From: Mesorhizobium sp. M3A.F.Ca.ET.080.04.2.1
Lineage (GTDB): Bacteria > Pseudomonadota > Alphaproteobacteria > Rhizobiales > Rhizobiaceae
Assembly: GCF_003952525.1 (NCBI RefSeq)
Contig: NZ_CP034451.1
Location: forward strand, 3,968,001-4,032,000
Length of the DNA stretch: 64,000 nt
Direction of reading: 5' to 3'
The notes under the pieces are model-generated. The model made no database searches, was not told where the DNA came from, and was given only the letters and a program-made list of their open reading frames with translations. Position numbers and translations under genes: made by a program. Shown here in pieces: positions 35,641 through 44,204 of the stretch; position 1 is the stretch's first letter; every line of letters starts with the position of its first letter.

Positions 35641-38091
35641 ATGAAGGGCATTGGCCGACCACGGAAATCGCAGGCTGAAACTGGAGCCAGCCGCGCGGGG
35701 CGGGCGAGCAGTTCCCTTTCGCAATCAAGTCTTGCTGCGGGAGAAGGTGGACAGTCATTCGATTCCGTTGTGGAGCAGATGCGCTCTGGGGACGCCGATA
35801 GGAGGCCCTCCTCCCTTCCAGTTGCGCGCGGTCCAGGCGATGCCCGCGAAAGTCTGCCAGGCGCCTCGATTGGCGAAGATCAAATCCTGAACACACCGCG
35901 ACGTGGAGCCGCTGCGCCACCACGCGGAACCGTAGCGCCACGTGGCGCAGCCGCAAGGCGGCGCGGTTCTCCCTCCATGTCTGAGGGCGAAGCCATGGCG
36001 CCGGTCGGTAGCCAACTATCAACCGCGCAGGTGGAAGGCACCAGCTCATCGTCAAATGAAGATATCAGTCCGACACAGCTCAGAATGAACAGTCTTGTTC
36101 AACAACTGACTGATTGCGAGGCTGCGGCCAGGAAAACCGACGTCCCCGAGGAGGCGGTGGAGCTGATCAGTCGGGTCGTCGATGCAGCCTCAGCAATTCT
36201 GGAGTACCGCGCTAGCCTGCCTGCGGCTGAGGCGCAGACAATTATGCCAGACGACAAGGTGCGTAGATGTTGCCAGATCGTGTGCGACGCCGCGAATGAA
36301 GTAGACAAACTTGGCCTGTCGACGATCACGAAATTGGACAAAAAGACCAAGAAAGCGGCAGGTATGGTCGATAAACTCTACTCCTACTCCCAGGCGGACC
36401 GGCAGGAGCTGTTGATTTTAAATGTGGAGAACCACCATACGGCGGCAATTAAGTGGTGGGAAAAAAAGGCATGGCGCTCCGAACGGCAGCGATCCGCCTG
36501 CGCTGCCACCGCTAGCCTATCCAGTGGAACGCCCGTGATGCGGGAAGCCGAGCGGTGCGCACTGCGGCTGCGTGCCGGCTCGGTACTGAGTGTCAGGATC
36601 TGGCTGGTCCGTGAGCGGATCGGTCTTGCGCGGGCCAAGATTGAACTGCGGGCGAGCAGGTTCGAGCCAGATTTGAAGGAACTCCTCGTCGGTCGAAATG
36701 GAGTGGTGCAGCTGATGGCAAGCGCCGCTCAAGAAGCTCTTCGCGCCCTCTCTTTGGCGAAGGGCATAATGGATGATGGCAAAACACTCAACGCTCATGA
36801 TTGCGCGGTTGTAGAAAAAATCATGGAGCGGCTTTCGGATTTTGGATTGGCGTTGCACGAGGTGCATACCAAGCTAAGCCATACCTACCCAGATGCCGGC
36901 CTCCCATTGAAACTGTTCGAACGGATCGTGGACGATGCATGGATCACTGCGCACGATGCCATGCACTTGTTGAACCTGCAGTCTCCGCCGTCAGCCATCA
37001 TGGCGCCACAGGCCCAGGCGGGCGCTGCGATGCCGGCCAGGGCAGGCGCTGCGATACCGGCTGGCACTGCTGGTACGGCTGCAGTGTCAGAAGGCACTAC
37101 AGCGCGAAGGAAAGGGAAGTCAAAGCATAAGTCGGCAGCTCGCGCCGGGACTTCTGCCGCCGGGCAGCCATCAACACCAGTCGCTGCGAACGCCGGCACA
37201 GTGCCAGCAGCCAAGGTTCTCGCGCGCTCGGATCAAGTTGCGAGTACACAGGTGAGAGCGCAAGAGGTGGCTGCGAGTTCGTCGGGGGCAGGCTCGACAA
37301 TCGGGGGCGCCGCGTTGTCAATGGAGGTATTGACGGAGCGGCTCAAACGATTGGACGAACTTTTGCAGTTCGATCTGGCCGGTCAGCAAAGCGTCGTCTC
37401 CCAAGTGCGCCAGATGAAGCCTGAGGAGGCCGGTAAGGTCGTGGACGATGTGGCCCAGTACCTGCGAGCCCAGGCCATTGAGATGCAAACCTGTCTCGCC
37501 GGGTTGCAGGGGCGTAATGTACGCCTGCTACTCACCTCCACCCAGCTACCCAAAGTGCACGAACGCACAGACCAGCTCAAAGGGTTGCTGAACATGGTGC
37601 TGGGACAGGCCAACGCATTGAATGAAGGAAAAGCCGGCATTACGACTGATTGCATGAAGACCTACGCATTTCCGGCGCAAAAATACCTGGAACATTTGTG
37701 CAATGCCGACGAATTGATGCCGCCGGAGGCACCGGTCGCGCTGCGTGGCGAGCCAGGAAAGCTGTTTGAGATGAAGCTGCAGCCCAAGATGCTGGTCAAT
37801 GGTGCGATGCCGAGCCCGATGTGGGTGCACATCCACACGAGTCGCCCCGTCATGGCCAGAAACTTGGAAGGGCTGGCTGATTCCGAATTCACCGCTTGCC
37901 ACGTTAAATCCAACGAACAGCGCGGCTACAATCGAGAGCGAGAGGAAGCCGATGCTAGGTCCGGTCGCGAGAAGGTCATAATTCATCGCGGCAAACTCAC
38001 CCCCGCTTTCTGTAAGTCCTTGTTGACCTCAGGGCTTGGCCGCCAACCACGCCATTCGCGTGCCGAGCTCCCGTCGGCGCAGGCTGCATGA
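35641..38091 (+). CDS. Large candidate T3SS effector, family uncertain
   Basis: An 816-residue hydrophilic protein with no membrane segments. The first 90 residues are rich in Ser, Ala and Gly (MKGIGRPRKSQAETGASRAG), as in T3SS signals. Residues 80-110 are an Ala/Pro/Arg stretch, and two mainly helical domains cover about 120-440 and 555-740. The linker between them carries a basic cluster ARRKGKSKHK near 489, a possible nuclear localisation signal. The C-terminus (MWVHIHTSRPVMARNLEGLA) faintly recalls XopP/HLK-type plant-pathogen effectors; this is a guess. GGAGA lies 8 bases before ATG 35641. A tts box upstream makes secretion by this T3SS very likely. Confidence 0.7.
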   Translation: MKGIGRPRKSQAETGASRAGRASSSLSQSSLAAGEGGQSFDSVVEQMRSGDADRRPSSLPVARGPGDARESLPGASIGEDQILNTPRRGAAAPPRGTVAPRGAAARRRGSPSMSEGEAMAPVGSQLSTAQVEGTSSSSNEDISPTQLRMNSLVQQLTDCEAAARKTDVPEEAVELISRVVDAASAILEYRASLPAAEAQTIMPDDKVRRCCQIVCDAANEVDKLGLSTITKLDKKTKKAAGMVDKLYSYSQADRQELLILNVENHHTAAIKWWEKKAWRSERQRSACAATASLSSGTPVMREAERCALRLRAGSVLSVRIWLVRERIGLARAKIELRASRFEPDLKELLVGRNGVVQLMASAAQEALRALSLAKGIMDDGKTLNAHDCAVVEKIMERLSDFGLALHEVHTKLSHTYPDAGLPLKLFERIVDDAWITAHDAMHLLNLQSPPSAIMAPQAQAGAAMPARAGAAIPAGTAGTAAVSEGTTARRKGKSKHKSAARAGTSAAGQPSTPVAANAGTVPAAKVLARSDQVASTQVRAQEVAASSSGAGSTIGGAALSMEVLTERLKRLDELLQFDLAGQQSVVSQVRQMKPEEAGKVVDDVAQYLRAQAIEMQTCLAGLQGRNVRLLLTSTQLPKVHERTDQLKGLLNMVLGQANALNEGKAGITTDCMKTYAFPAQKYLEHLCNADELMPPEAPVALRGEPGKLFEMKLQPKMLVNGAMPSPMWVHIHTSRPVMARNLEGLADSEFTACHVKSNEQRGYNREREEADARSGREKVIIHRGKLTPAFCKSLLTSGLGRQPRHSRAELPSAQAA

Positions 38092-38568
38092 CAGGGCACT
38101 CAGAATGCGGCCGGCCACGCTGTGAGTCAGCGAGCATTTCTCCTGGCCAAACCGCGAATGCCGCTGCGCGAGTTGCGGTCCGGCGATTGGAGTCGATCGG
38201 CTACCGTCAGGGCCGATTTGCGATGTCGCGTTACCGGCTGTTGACGTGGCGGCGTATCTTGCCTCCCATCCAACTTATCGCCGAGATCGCGCCGCCAAGA
38301 TCGAGGCGGAAGGTCTTCCTGCGAGCGCGGAGCAGGCATAGCCGATCCGATCGGGATCGGCGCATCGCAACGACCCAACGGTGTGGTGGAGAAAATTGGA
38401 TTCGGGAGAGCTCGGTTCCAAGAGGCGGAGTTCCGGCCCGAATACAATCCGCTCGCAAGCACCCACGATGCGCATCCGCAGTTTATTGTCTGGGAGATGG
38501 GCTGGATTGCTCGGCGGCGCTGGCGCTAAGGCGGGGCTGTCGCCGGACAATTAGCATTCACTGCCAAC
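38092..38568. other. Region downstream of the effector gene
   Basis: An ATG overlaps the effector stop and opens a frame of 178 codons (38088-38624), but its composition is not protein-like. Another frame shows DVAAYLASHPTYRRDRAAKI near 38240, which looks like a gene fragment I cannot name. No supported gene. Confidence 0.3.
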
Positions 38569-38598
38569 AGCCTTGCAACCGTCACCAGTTGCAAGGCT
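38569..38598 (-). terminator. Hairpin downstream of nopP
   Basis: AGCCTTGCAAC (38569-38579) and GTTGCAAGGCT (38588-38598) form a perfect 11-base stem with an 8-base loop, 18 bases past the nopP stop. No T-run follows, but its position between convergent genes fits a terminator. Confidence 0.6.
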
Positions 38599-38616
38599 CG
38601 GCGGCGGGTCGACAAA

Positions 38617-39420
38617 TCACATGAAATCGTCGTCGGACCCGCTATCGCTGCTGTCGCTATCCTCGGTTTTGTGGAGATAGAGTGGAGGTTTGCCTGCACG
38701 CTGCCACTCACCGGCACTGTTCTTCGTCCATTTGTCGGGATGCTGCGTAGGGTCAAGCACCAGGTCGCCATGATCCACTTCAACAAACCCCATCGTCTGC
38801 GCGCGCGCTTGTGCTTCCGGATTAGCCGCACGCCAATTCAGCAACGGTCGGTCGCCGTCTATCCGAAGTTGATGCTCCAGCAGAATATCGCCCGCATTTT
38901 CGACGAGCGGATGGGCGACTTGAAGATCCACTATGGAAGTGACCTCAGTTCGACCAGGAAATTGTTCCCGCCAACTTTCCGATTCGAACTCGTTCATGCT
39001 GAATCCGCCTTCCATTCTCAGCAGTCCGGCACTCCGGTCTCCCAATTGGTAACTGAAATATCGCGCGTGCTCCGTATCTCGACGGATGCCATATTGCTGA
39101 GCAACGTCCGCGGTGCGCCTGGCTCGTGACGATACGAACTCCGAATACTCTTGAGGATTGTCGGCGATGTGCGTGATTTCATCACCATGAAATTGCCTCA
39201 CCTGTCTCCTGAAGGAAGTCCTGTTGATCTCCACCACAGGAGGTCGGGAATTGAGGGAGTATGCTTGGGGAGCCGCCGATGATGAGGCGCCGCTACCTTC
39301 CGATCCGGATAAGTGCATTCGGGCAAATGTGTCCGCGAACCCTTCGCTTCCTGCATCCGATTGCTCGCCGGCATTATGCGCGCGGTAACTATCGGATGAG
39401 CCACCAATTCGACCATACAT
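38617..39420 (-). CDS. nopP: NopP, T3SS effector
   Basis: A 267-residue protein starting MYGRIGGSSDSYRAHNAGEQ with a Ser-rich N-terminal secretion region. The conserved core contains FRRQVRQFHGDEITHIADNP and QVAHPLVENAGDILLEHQLR, and the tail is acidic (DSDSSDSGSDDD). It matches rhizobial NopP in start, size (about 270 residues) and position next to rhcU. NopP is injected into legume cells and can decide host compatibility. AGGAG lies 11 bases before ATG 39420, preferred over the ATG nine codons upstream. A separate tts box precedes it. Confidence 0.8.
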   Translation of the reverse strand: MYGRIGGSSDSYRAHNAGEQSDAGSEGFADTFARMHLSGSEGSGASSSAAPQAYSLNSRPPVVEINRTSFRRQVRQFHGDEITHIADNPQEYSEFVSSRARRTADVAQQYGIRRDTEHARYFSYQLGDRSAGLLRMEGGFSMNEFESESWREQFPGRTEVTSIVDLQVAHPLVENAGDILLEHQLRIDGDRPLLNWRAANPEAQARAQTMGFVEVDHGDLVLDPTQHPDKWTKNSAGEWQRAGKPPLYLHKTEDSDSSDSGSDDDFM

Positions 39421-39480
39421 GACGATTCGTACTCCTATGTTTCGCAACCGAGCTCAAGTTAGCACGGCTGTTCAACATAG

Positions 39481-39510
39481 GGCGCTTAGTTGACGACTAG
39501 CTGACGAGGG
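39481..39510 (-). promoter_or_regulatory. tts box upstream of nopP
   Basis: The minus strand reads CTCGTCAGCTAGTCGTCAAC then TAAGCG, matching the tts box. It lies about 60 bases before the nopP start, so nopP is transcribed apart from the rhc operon. Bases 39511-39776 between it and rhcU hold nothing recognised. Confidence 0.75.
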
Positions 39511-39776
39511 CATTCCAACGGCTGCACCAATCAAATCCGCACTGCCGGCCTCAAAACCTCGGACTGCGCCACGCACCGGCCAGCAGAGGCTGCAAGGTCA
39601 TGCCCGGAGGACTTGCCGTAGTTGCTGGGTGGCAGATCCGAGGGGAGTGATTGCCCCAGGCCCGCGGTTGCGCGGTTGGCCTGACAGAGACACTGGGGCA
39701 CGGATGGCCAGCCGACATTTGCCACTAGCATGGAGCCAGGTCAGTTTTGAACTGGGCAGTCGTGGACTTCCAATGA

Positions 39777-40814
39777 CTAGGCCAAGCCTGCGGCAAAGAA
39801 TGCTTTCGCGACAGGCTGGAAATATTGCATAGGAACCGCGTGGCCGAGTTTTGTAGTGCCTATCAGCTGACGCGCTAAGACATGGTCATGGACGATCGTC
39901 AGGCGTAGTGCCCGCGCCTCGCTCAACACATGTGAAACGCGCTCACCTTCGGCACGGCAAACTAAGAACGGCACCCCGGTTTCACCGCGAACGTAACGCA
40001 GACCGATCAGGACCGCCCTTCCTGTTAAGACCAGCGTGGCGCGATGCACGCCAAGCGCAGGCTCGTCGGCCGCCTCCTCGCGGATGCGACGCTGTTCACC
40101 TTTCAACTCTGGCGCTCCTTGCTGATCCTTCGACTCGCGCGTCACTTCGGTATTGGTCATGCGCATTTCGCGCAGATACAACGCGCGCTGGAGCAGAAGA
40201 TCGATCAGTCCGCCGACCAGCAGTGCGCCGGCGCCAATTCCCATCAGCAATTTTGTCTCCATAAAGATGAGGCCAACACAGCCCATGCCGCAGATCGGCA
40301 GAGGGACCATTGTCTTCCACATCCCGAGAAGGACAATGGAAAAGGTTGCGCTGAGAACCAATACCTTGAACATGGTCTTGCAGACTTCGACCATGGAACG
40401 AGCAGACCCCAAGCGCTTCAGCCCTTCAAAGGGGTCAATTTTCTTAAAGCTGAGCTTCATCGGCTCCAGAGAGAAGACAAATCCACCATTGGCTAGCAGG
40501 CTGGCCAAAATCACCGCGGCGACAAGGGTTCCAAGCAGCGGGCCAACAGCCGCGACTGTGAGTTGGACGAGCACAACCAATGCCTGCGGCACCGCGGTAT
40601 CGAAAGGTAGGCTCTGCAACTTGGTGGCTAATAGGAGCGCTTCCCGGCATTTGTCCTCGATCACGCTGCCTCTTAGCCAAAGGTAGCCGAGCCCAGCGCA
40701 AGTCCCGACCGCGCGGACGAAATCGGAGCTACGTGGCAGCTGTCCTTTTTTGCGCGCTTCACTTAACTTCTTCGGGCTGGCGGCGTGTGTCTTCTCTTCA
40801 CTTGTGTCGCTCAT
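39777..40814 (-). CDS. rhcU: T3SS export switch protein RhcU (SctU), NPTH motif missing
   Basis: A 345-residue SctU/FlhB protein with four transmembrane helices in the first 210 residues and a cytosolic C-terminal domain ([20 protein letters not shown]). In most SctU proteins the Asn-Pro-Thr-His autocleavage loop sets substrate specificity; here the aligned stretch reads [15 protein letters not shown], so NPTH is replaced by Gly-Arg-Ala-Val. Either rhizobial RhcU works uncleaved or this copy has diverged. The ATG at 40814 overlaps the rhcT stop (ATGA). It is the last gene of the long rhc operon. Confidence 0.9.
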   Translation of the reverse strand: MSDTSEEKTHAASPKKLSEARKKGQLPRSSDFVRAVGTCAGLGYLWLRGSVIEDKCREALLLATKLQSLPFDTAVPQALVVLVQLTVAAVGPLLGTLVAAVILASLLANGGFVFSLEPMKLSFKKIDPFEGLKRLGSARSMVEVCKTMFKVLVLSATFSIVLLGMWKTMVPLPICGMGCVGLIFMETKLLMGIGAGALLVGGLIDLLLQRALYLREMRMTNTEVTRESKDQQGAPELKGEQRRIREEAADEPALGVHRATLVLTGRAVLIGLRYVRGETGVPFLVCRAEGERVSHVLSEARALRLTIVHDHVLARQLIGTTKLGHAVPMQYFQPVAKAFFAAGLA

Positions 40815-41629
40815 GGCAGCAATTTGTCGAACCACTCCAGCACGCCGTTGGCACGTGTGACCTCCAGTTTCATGCTCTCCACCAGATAGGCAGCGTAGGT
40901 GACCATGAGAACTGGAAAGACAATGTTCTTGATTGCCGGAGACAGTTGGCTCGCCTTAAATTGCGGGGCAAAGCGACGCAGCAGCATCATCGATATATCA
41001 ATCAGTATCAGGAAGAACACGACAGGCCCCGATACCAATAATGCCGTGCGCATTATGCTGTCGAGAAGCCCCAACAACTCCATTGCTCCTGGCCCACTCA
41101 GTGTCGGGTGAAACTGATACACCGGCCAGATCAAGTAGCTGCGGTACAGGACACTGATCAAAGTTTCCAGGCCTCCTGATCCGACGAATATGGCAATCGC
41201 AGTGATCCCCAGAAAAACGCCCATCGCGGAAGCCTGACTGTTCGTCGCGGGATCGGCCGAAGCGGTCGGGCTGCTGATGCCGCGTTGGTTGTCGATAAGC
41301 TCCCCGGCAGCCTGAAGGCCCCAAAGCGGAATGCCAAGAAAAGTGCCAAGGAGTACACCGACAAAAACTTCCTTGAATCCGAGCAGGGTTAGCTGGATCA
41401 GGCGCGTATCAGGATCCAGCGCCGGCAATCCGCCGCTGACGTGTGCCAGGCATGGTAGTGCGAAGCCAACAGCCAAACAGCCCCGGATCAGCCCACTGAT
41501 CTGCGAGCGTGTGAATACGGGAAAGATCAGCATGATGCCCATCGCGCGGGCTGCCCCAAGACCTGCCGCAACGACGAGTTCGAGAGCCGTCTGGATCAGA
41601 ATTTGAATATCGGCCGATGGCGCGTCCAT
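40811..41629 (-). CDS. rhcT: T3SS export apparatus protein RhcT (SctT)
   Basis: A 272-residue polytopic protein of the SctT/FliR family ([20 protein letters not shown], then [18 protein letters not shown]). It forms part of the R-S-T export gate in the inner membrane. The stop overlaps the rhcU start by 4 bases, and 8 bases separate it from rhcS. No obvious ribosome binding site precedes the ATG, so translation may depend on coupling. Confidence 0.93.
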   Translation of the reverse strand: MDAPSADIQILIQTALELVVAAGLGAARAMGIMLIFPVFTRSQISGLIRGCLAVGFALPCLAHVSGGLPALDPDTRLIQLTLLGFKEVFVGVLLGTFLGIPLWGLQAAGELIDNQRGISSPTASADPATNSQASAMGVFLGITAIAIFVGSGGLETLISVLYRSYLIWPVYQFHPTLSGPGAMELLGLLDSIMRTALLVSGPVVFFLILIDISMMLLRRFAPQFKASQLSPAIKNIVFPVLMVTYAAYLVESMKLEVTRANGVLEWFDKLLP

Positions 41630-41637
41630 GGGGCGGA

Positions 41638-41919
41638 CTAGTAGCTAAGTGTCATTGCGGGAAACTCGGTGAAGATCTGATCGGCTAGCTCTATGAGCGG
41701 GGCGCTTAGCACAGGAGCAAACAGCCCAATCACCGCGACAACGACCAGAAGCTTCACGGTGAGCGGCAAGCTTTCATCCTGGATCTGCGTCGCCGCCTGG
41801 AGGATGCCGATGACGAGGCCGACAACCACTGATGCAATGAGCGGCGGTAGAATCCAGATCATGAAAACCACCAGTGATTGGCTCATAAGAGTAATGATGC
41901 TGGATTCAGTGATGATCAG
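41638..41919 (-). CDS. rhcS: T3SS export apparatus protein RhcS (SctS), unusual start
   Basis: A small two-helix membrane protein ([20 protein letters not shown], then [17 protein letters not shown]) of the SctS/FliQ family, part of the export gate. Homologues begin about 9 residues before MSQSL. GGGAGG followed by CTGATCATCACTGAA at the rhcR stop suggests initiation at a rare ATC or CTG codon near 41915-41919. The nearest in-frame ATG (41886) would remove the conserved N-terminus and has no ribosome binding site; the ATG at 41970 lies inside rhcR. The start coordinate is therefore approximate. Confidence 0.85.
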   Translation of the reverse strand: MIITESSIITLMSQSLVVFMIWILPPLIASVVVGLVIGILQAATQIQDESLPLTVKLLVVVAVIGLFAPVLSAPLIELADQIFTEFPAMTLSY

Positions 41920-42581
41920 CCTCCCGGTAACGTATAACTCAGCACAAGCCCATGCATCAATTTTGACCAACCATCAATGGCAACAAACAAGAAGATCTTG
42001 AACGGGACAGATATAACAGTTGGTGAGACCATCGACATACCCATTGCCATCAAGATAGTTGTCACTATCAGATCTATAACAATAAAAGGCAGATAAAGTA
42101 GAAATCCTATCTCAAATCCGCGCTTCAATTCTGATAGCAAGAAAGATGGTACAAGTATTGCAAAGTCATCAGGCGTGGCTGCAGCGTGCATTTCCTCTGG
42201 CCAGACCTTTTCTGTCGAAGATAGGAAAAATCGCCGCTGCTCTTCATTTGTGAATTTCTTGAGATGCTCGCGCAAGGGCTCACTTCCGGCTTTAGCGGCG
42301 CTTACCCAGTCGTCGAATGTCTGATAGTGGAGCTTGGGATCCGACATGCGGTCATAGGTCTGCTCAGCAACGGGCGCACTAACGAACATAGTGAGGATCA
42401 TCGCCGCGGCGTACAGCACCACATTGGGTGGTATGGTCTGGGTCCCGAGCGCATTGCGGACGAGGAAAAGAACAATTGATACCTTTACAAAGGCCGTTGT
42501 CGTGGCAACTGCTAAAACCAGCAGACCGAGTCCGGCGGTAACCGCAAGAAGCGCCAGGATTGTCGGCTGAGCTTCACTCAT
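41916..42581 (-). CDS. rhcR: T3SS export apparatus protein RhcR (SctR)
   Basis: A 221-residue SctR/FliP protein with four hydrophobic segments. Family signatures include FVKVSIVLFLVRNALGTQTI, PSFLLSELKRGFEIGFLLYL and MGMSMVSPTVISVPFKIFLF. It forms the pentameric core of the export gate. The ATG at 42581 overlaps the rhcQ stop by 8 bases. The local sequence (about 41940-42260) is visibly more AT-rich than the island average. Confidence 0.95.
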   Translation of the reverse strand: MSEAQPTILALLAVTAGLGLLVLAVATTTAFVKVSIVLFLVRNALGTQTIPPNVVLYAAAMILTMFVSAPVAEQTYDRMSDPKLHYQTFDDWVSAAKAGSEPLREHLKKFTNEEQRRFFLSSTEKVWPEEMHAAATPDDFAILVPSFLLSELKRGFEIGFLLYLPFIVIDLIVTTILMAMGMSMVSPTVISVPFKIFLFVAIDGWSKLMHGLVLSYTLPGG

Positions 42582-43638
42582 TGCATGCAAACCCGCCACG
42601 GAGCCTGATGCCCAGCTCTTCTCCGATGCGGACAATGTCGCCACGCCCGATACGCTGACCATTGGCCACTATGTCGACCGGGCCGTCGATCGGCCATCCA
42701 AGTTCAAAAATATGCCCTTCGCCGGCACTTCTTAATTCCCCAAGAGAAATAGGCCAGCGGCCGCATTCAAAGACAAGCACGATCTCGACATCGTCGAGAT
42801 CCTTAGTAAGCTCCAGTTGCGATCCGGGTTGTGTCATATGCGCACTCTCCAAAGGACACGGTCGCGGGCGGAAAGGCCCCCGCAAGATTAATTCATCGCC
42901 GTCAAGATCCGCCTCGGCGCACAACTGGCCGACAGCTAGGGTGATCTGGCCGCGGCCGAACGGCGCAATATCGGGCAACAATGCATCACCGACACATGCG
43001 CTTCGAAGAAGCGCCGCAGGAAGGCGAAGCGTGCCGACCTCTCCTGCAACAATGAGCGGGAGCTCTGGAGGCAGCCCGCCCAGCTGCCGCGGCAACTGGG
43101 CAAGCAGTTCGCCTAGCGCGCGAAACGCAGGCGGTACTAAGCCGTCAAGTGGCGTGAACAGGAATAGACGGCCCTTGCCCTTGACCGCGCCGAAAATGAT
43201 GTCGAGTTCAAGATGAGGAGCCAGCATCGTGGCTTCGCATACCCGCACGAGTTGCACGTTCAGACGCGTCGTCTCCTCCAGTCGAGTGACAAGCGGCTCC
43301 AGAGCGAGTTCGAGAATTAGCGAAGCAGTTGGCTCGGAAGGGAAGGCCAAGCCGTTCTGCACTGTCGTGATGAACTCCTCTACGAGCGGGCGCGACAGTG
43401 ACAAGATGACCGTTTCGGCTCCCACTCTCCAGACGCAGTCAAGCATCGGAATGGCAGCAGGTTCCTGCTGCCAGACAAGCCCTGCCGTTCGCACCGATAG
43501 CGGCACCTCGTTGATCCGGCTTTGAAACGGCGTGCGCGGCGCTGCTGTATCATTGAGCCACGAGACAACCGTGTGGGACAGTTTCAGAACTGGTTCGAAC
43601 ATGGCGGGTGTGACCGCAGCGCCTATCAAAGACTGCAC
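42574..43638 (-). CDS. rhcQ: T3SS C-ring protein RhcQ (SctQ)
   Basis: A protein of up to 354 residues with a C-terminal SpoA/FliN domain (DDVEIVLVFECGRWPISLGE, then RIGRGDIVRIGEELGIRL), the cytosolic sorting platform that docks substrates and the ATPase. The GTG at 43638 has a poor ribosome binding site; an ATG at 43602 is the alternative. It lies 53 bases after the y4yJ gene and overlaps rhcR. Confidence 0.88.
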   Translation of the reverse strand: MQSLIGAAVTPAMFEPVLKLSHTVVSWLNDTAAPRTPFQSRINEVPLSVRTAGLVWQQEPAAIPMLDCVWRVGAETVILSLSRPLVEEFITTVQNGLAFPSEPTASLILELALEPLVTRLEETTRLNVQLVRVCEATMLAPHLELDIIFGAVKGKGRLFLFTPLDGLVPPAFRALGELLAQLPRQLGGLPPELPLIVAGEVGTLRLPAALLRSACVGDALLPDIAPFGRGQITLAVGQLCAEADLDGDELILRGPFRPRPCPLESAHMTQPGSQLELTKDLDDVEIVLVFECGRWPISLGELRSAGEGHIFELGWPIDGPVDIVANGQRIGRGDIVRIGEELGIRLRGGFACNE

Positions 43639-43691
43639 GGTCGTGTCATTCGGACGACCTCTTGCGACCGTCGGATCCGGTTGCGCGGCAT

Positions 43692-44204
43692 TTAGGCAAG
43701 CGACCCCCTCGCATATTTCAGCAGTATCTCATCGTCGGCCTCGATCTCGGCTGCGGCCTCCGAATGAGTCTCGACGGCGCGCCGCACGTCGTCCTCGATT
43801 TGTTGCCATTTGTCCCTTGCCGCCGAACATATGACCCATAGCTCCCTCGTCCTGGACGCCGCCATCTCAGCCTCCTCTTGAGCGATTTGGGTATCATCAA
43901 GCATCTGCCGTCTGGAATTGATCTCAGCGGCAAGTTGTTCAGTGTGAAGGCGGTGACGGTCGAGCGCTGCGCTAGACAAGTTGTCGAGTGACATCAGATG
44001 CTGATAGAGCGCTGCTTCTTTTCTTGAACAATGTTGCTGTATCATTGCAAGCTCCCTAGAGGCATTTTGTACGGCTGAGGCGGCCACATCGCGCTGGGCT
44101 TCCTTCTTGGACAGCTCGCCAAGGGCACGACGCTCTTGCATTTCCTTCAGAAGCCGTAACCTCGAAGACTGAATCCAGTTTACGCGGTCAGACGCGACAT
44201 CCAT
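43692..44204 (-). CDS. y4yJ: T3SS stalk protein Y4yJ (SctO-like)
   Basis: A 170-residue, highly charged, almost wholly coiled-coil protein (RLRLLKEMQERRALGELSKK) encoded between rhcN and rhcQ, the place of YscO/FliJ-type stalk proteins that connect the ATPase ring with the export gate. Sequence conservation in this family is low, so the call rests on position and structure. It overlaps rhcN by 25 bases. Confidence 0.8.
   Translation of the reverse strand: MDVASDRVNWIQSSRLRLLKEMQERRALGELSKKEAQRDVAASAVQNASRELAMIQQHCSRKEAALYQHLMSLDNLSSAALDRHRLHTEQLAAEINSRRQMLDDTQIAQEEAEMAASRTRELWVICSAARDKWQQIEDDVRRAVETHSEAAAEIEADDEILLKYARGSLA

Noticed and set aside
38088..38624. A 178-residue protein gene overlapping the effector stop by ATGA
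   Set aside because: Arg- and Ser-rich composition typical of an out-of-frame GC-rich reading, no recognised domain, and a different frame in the same stretch looks more protein-like but is broken.
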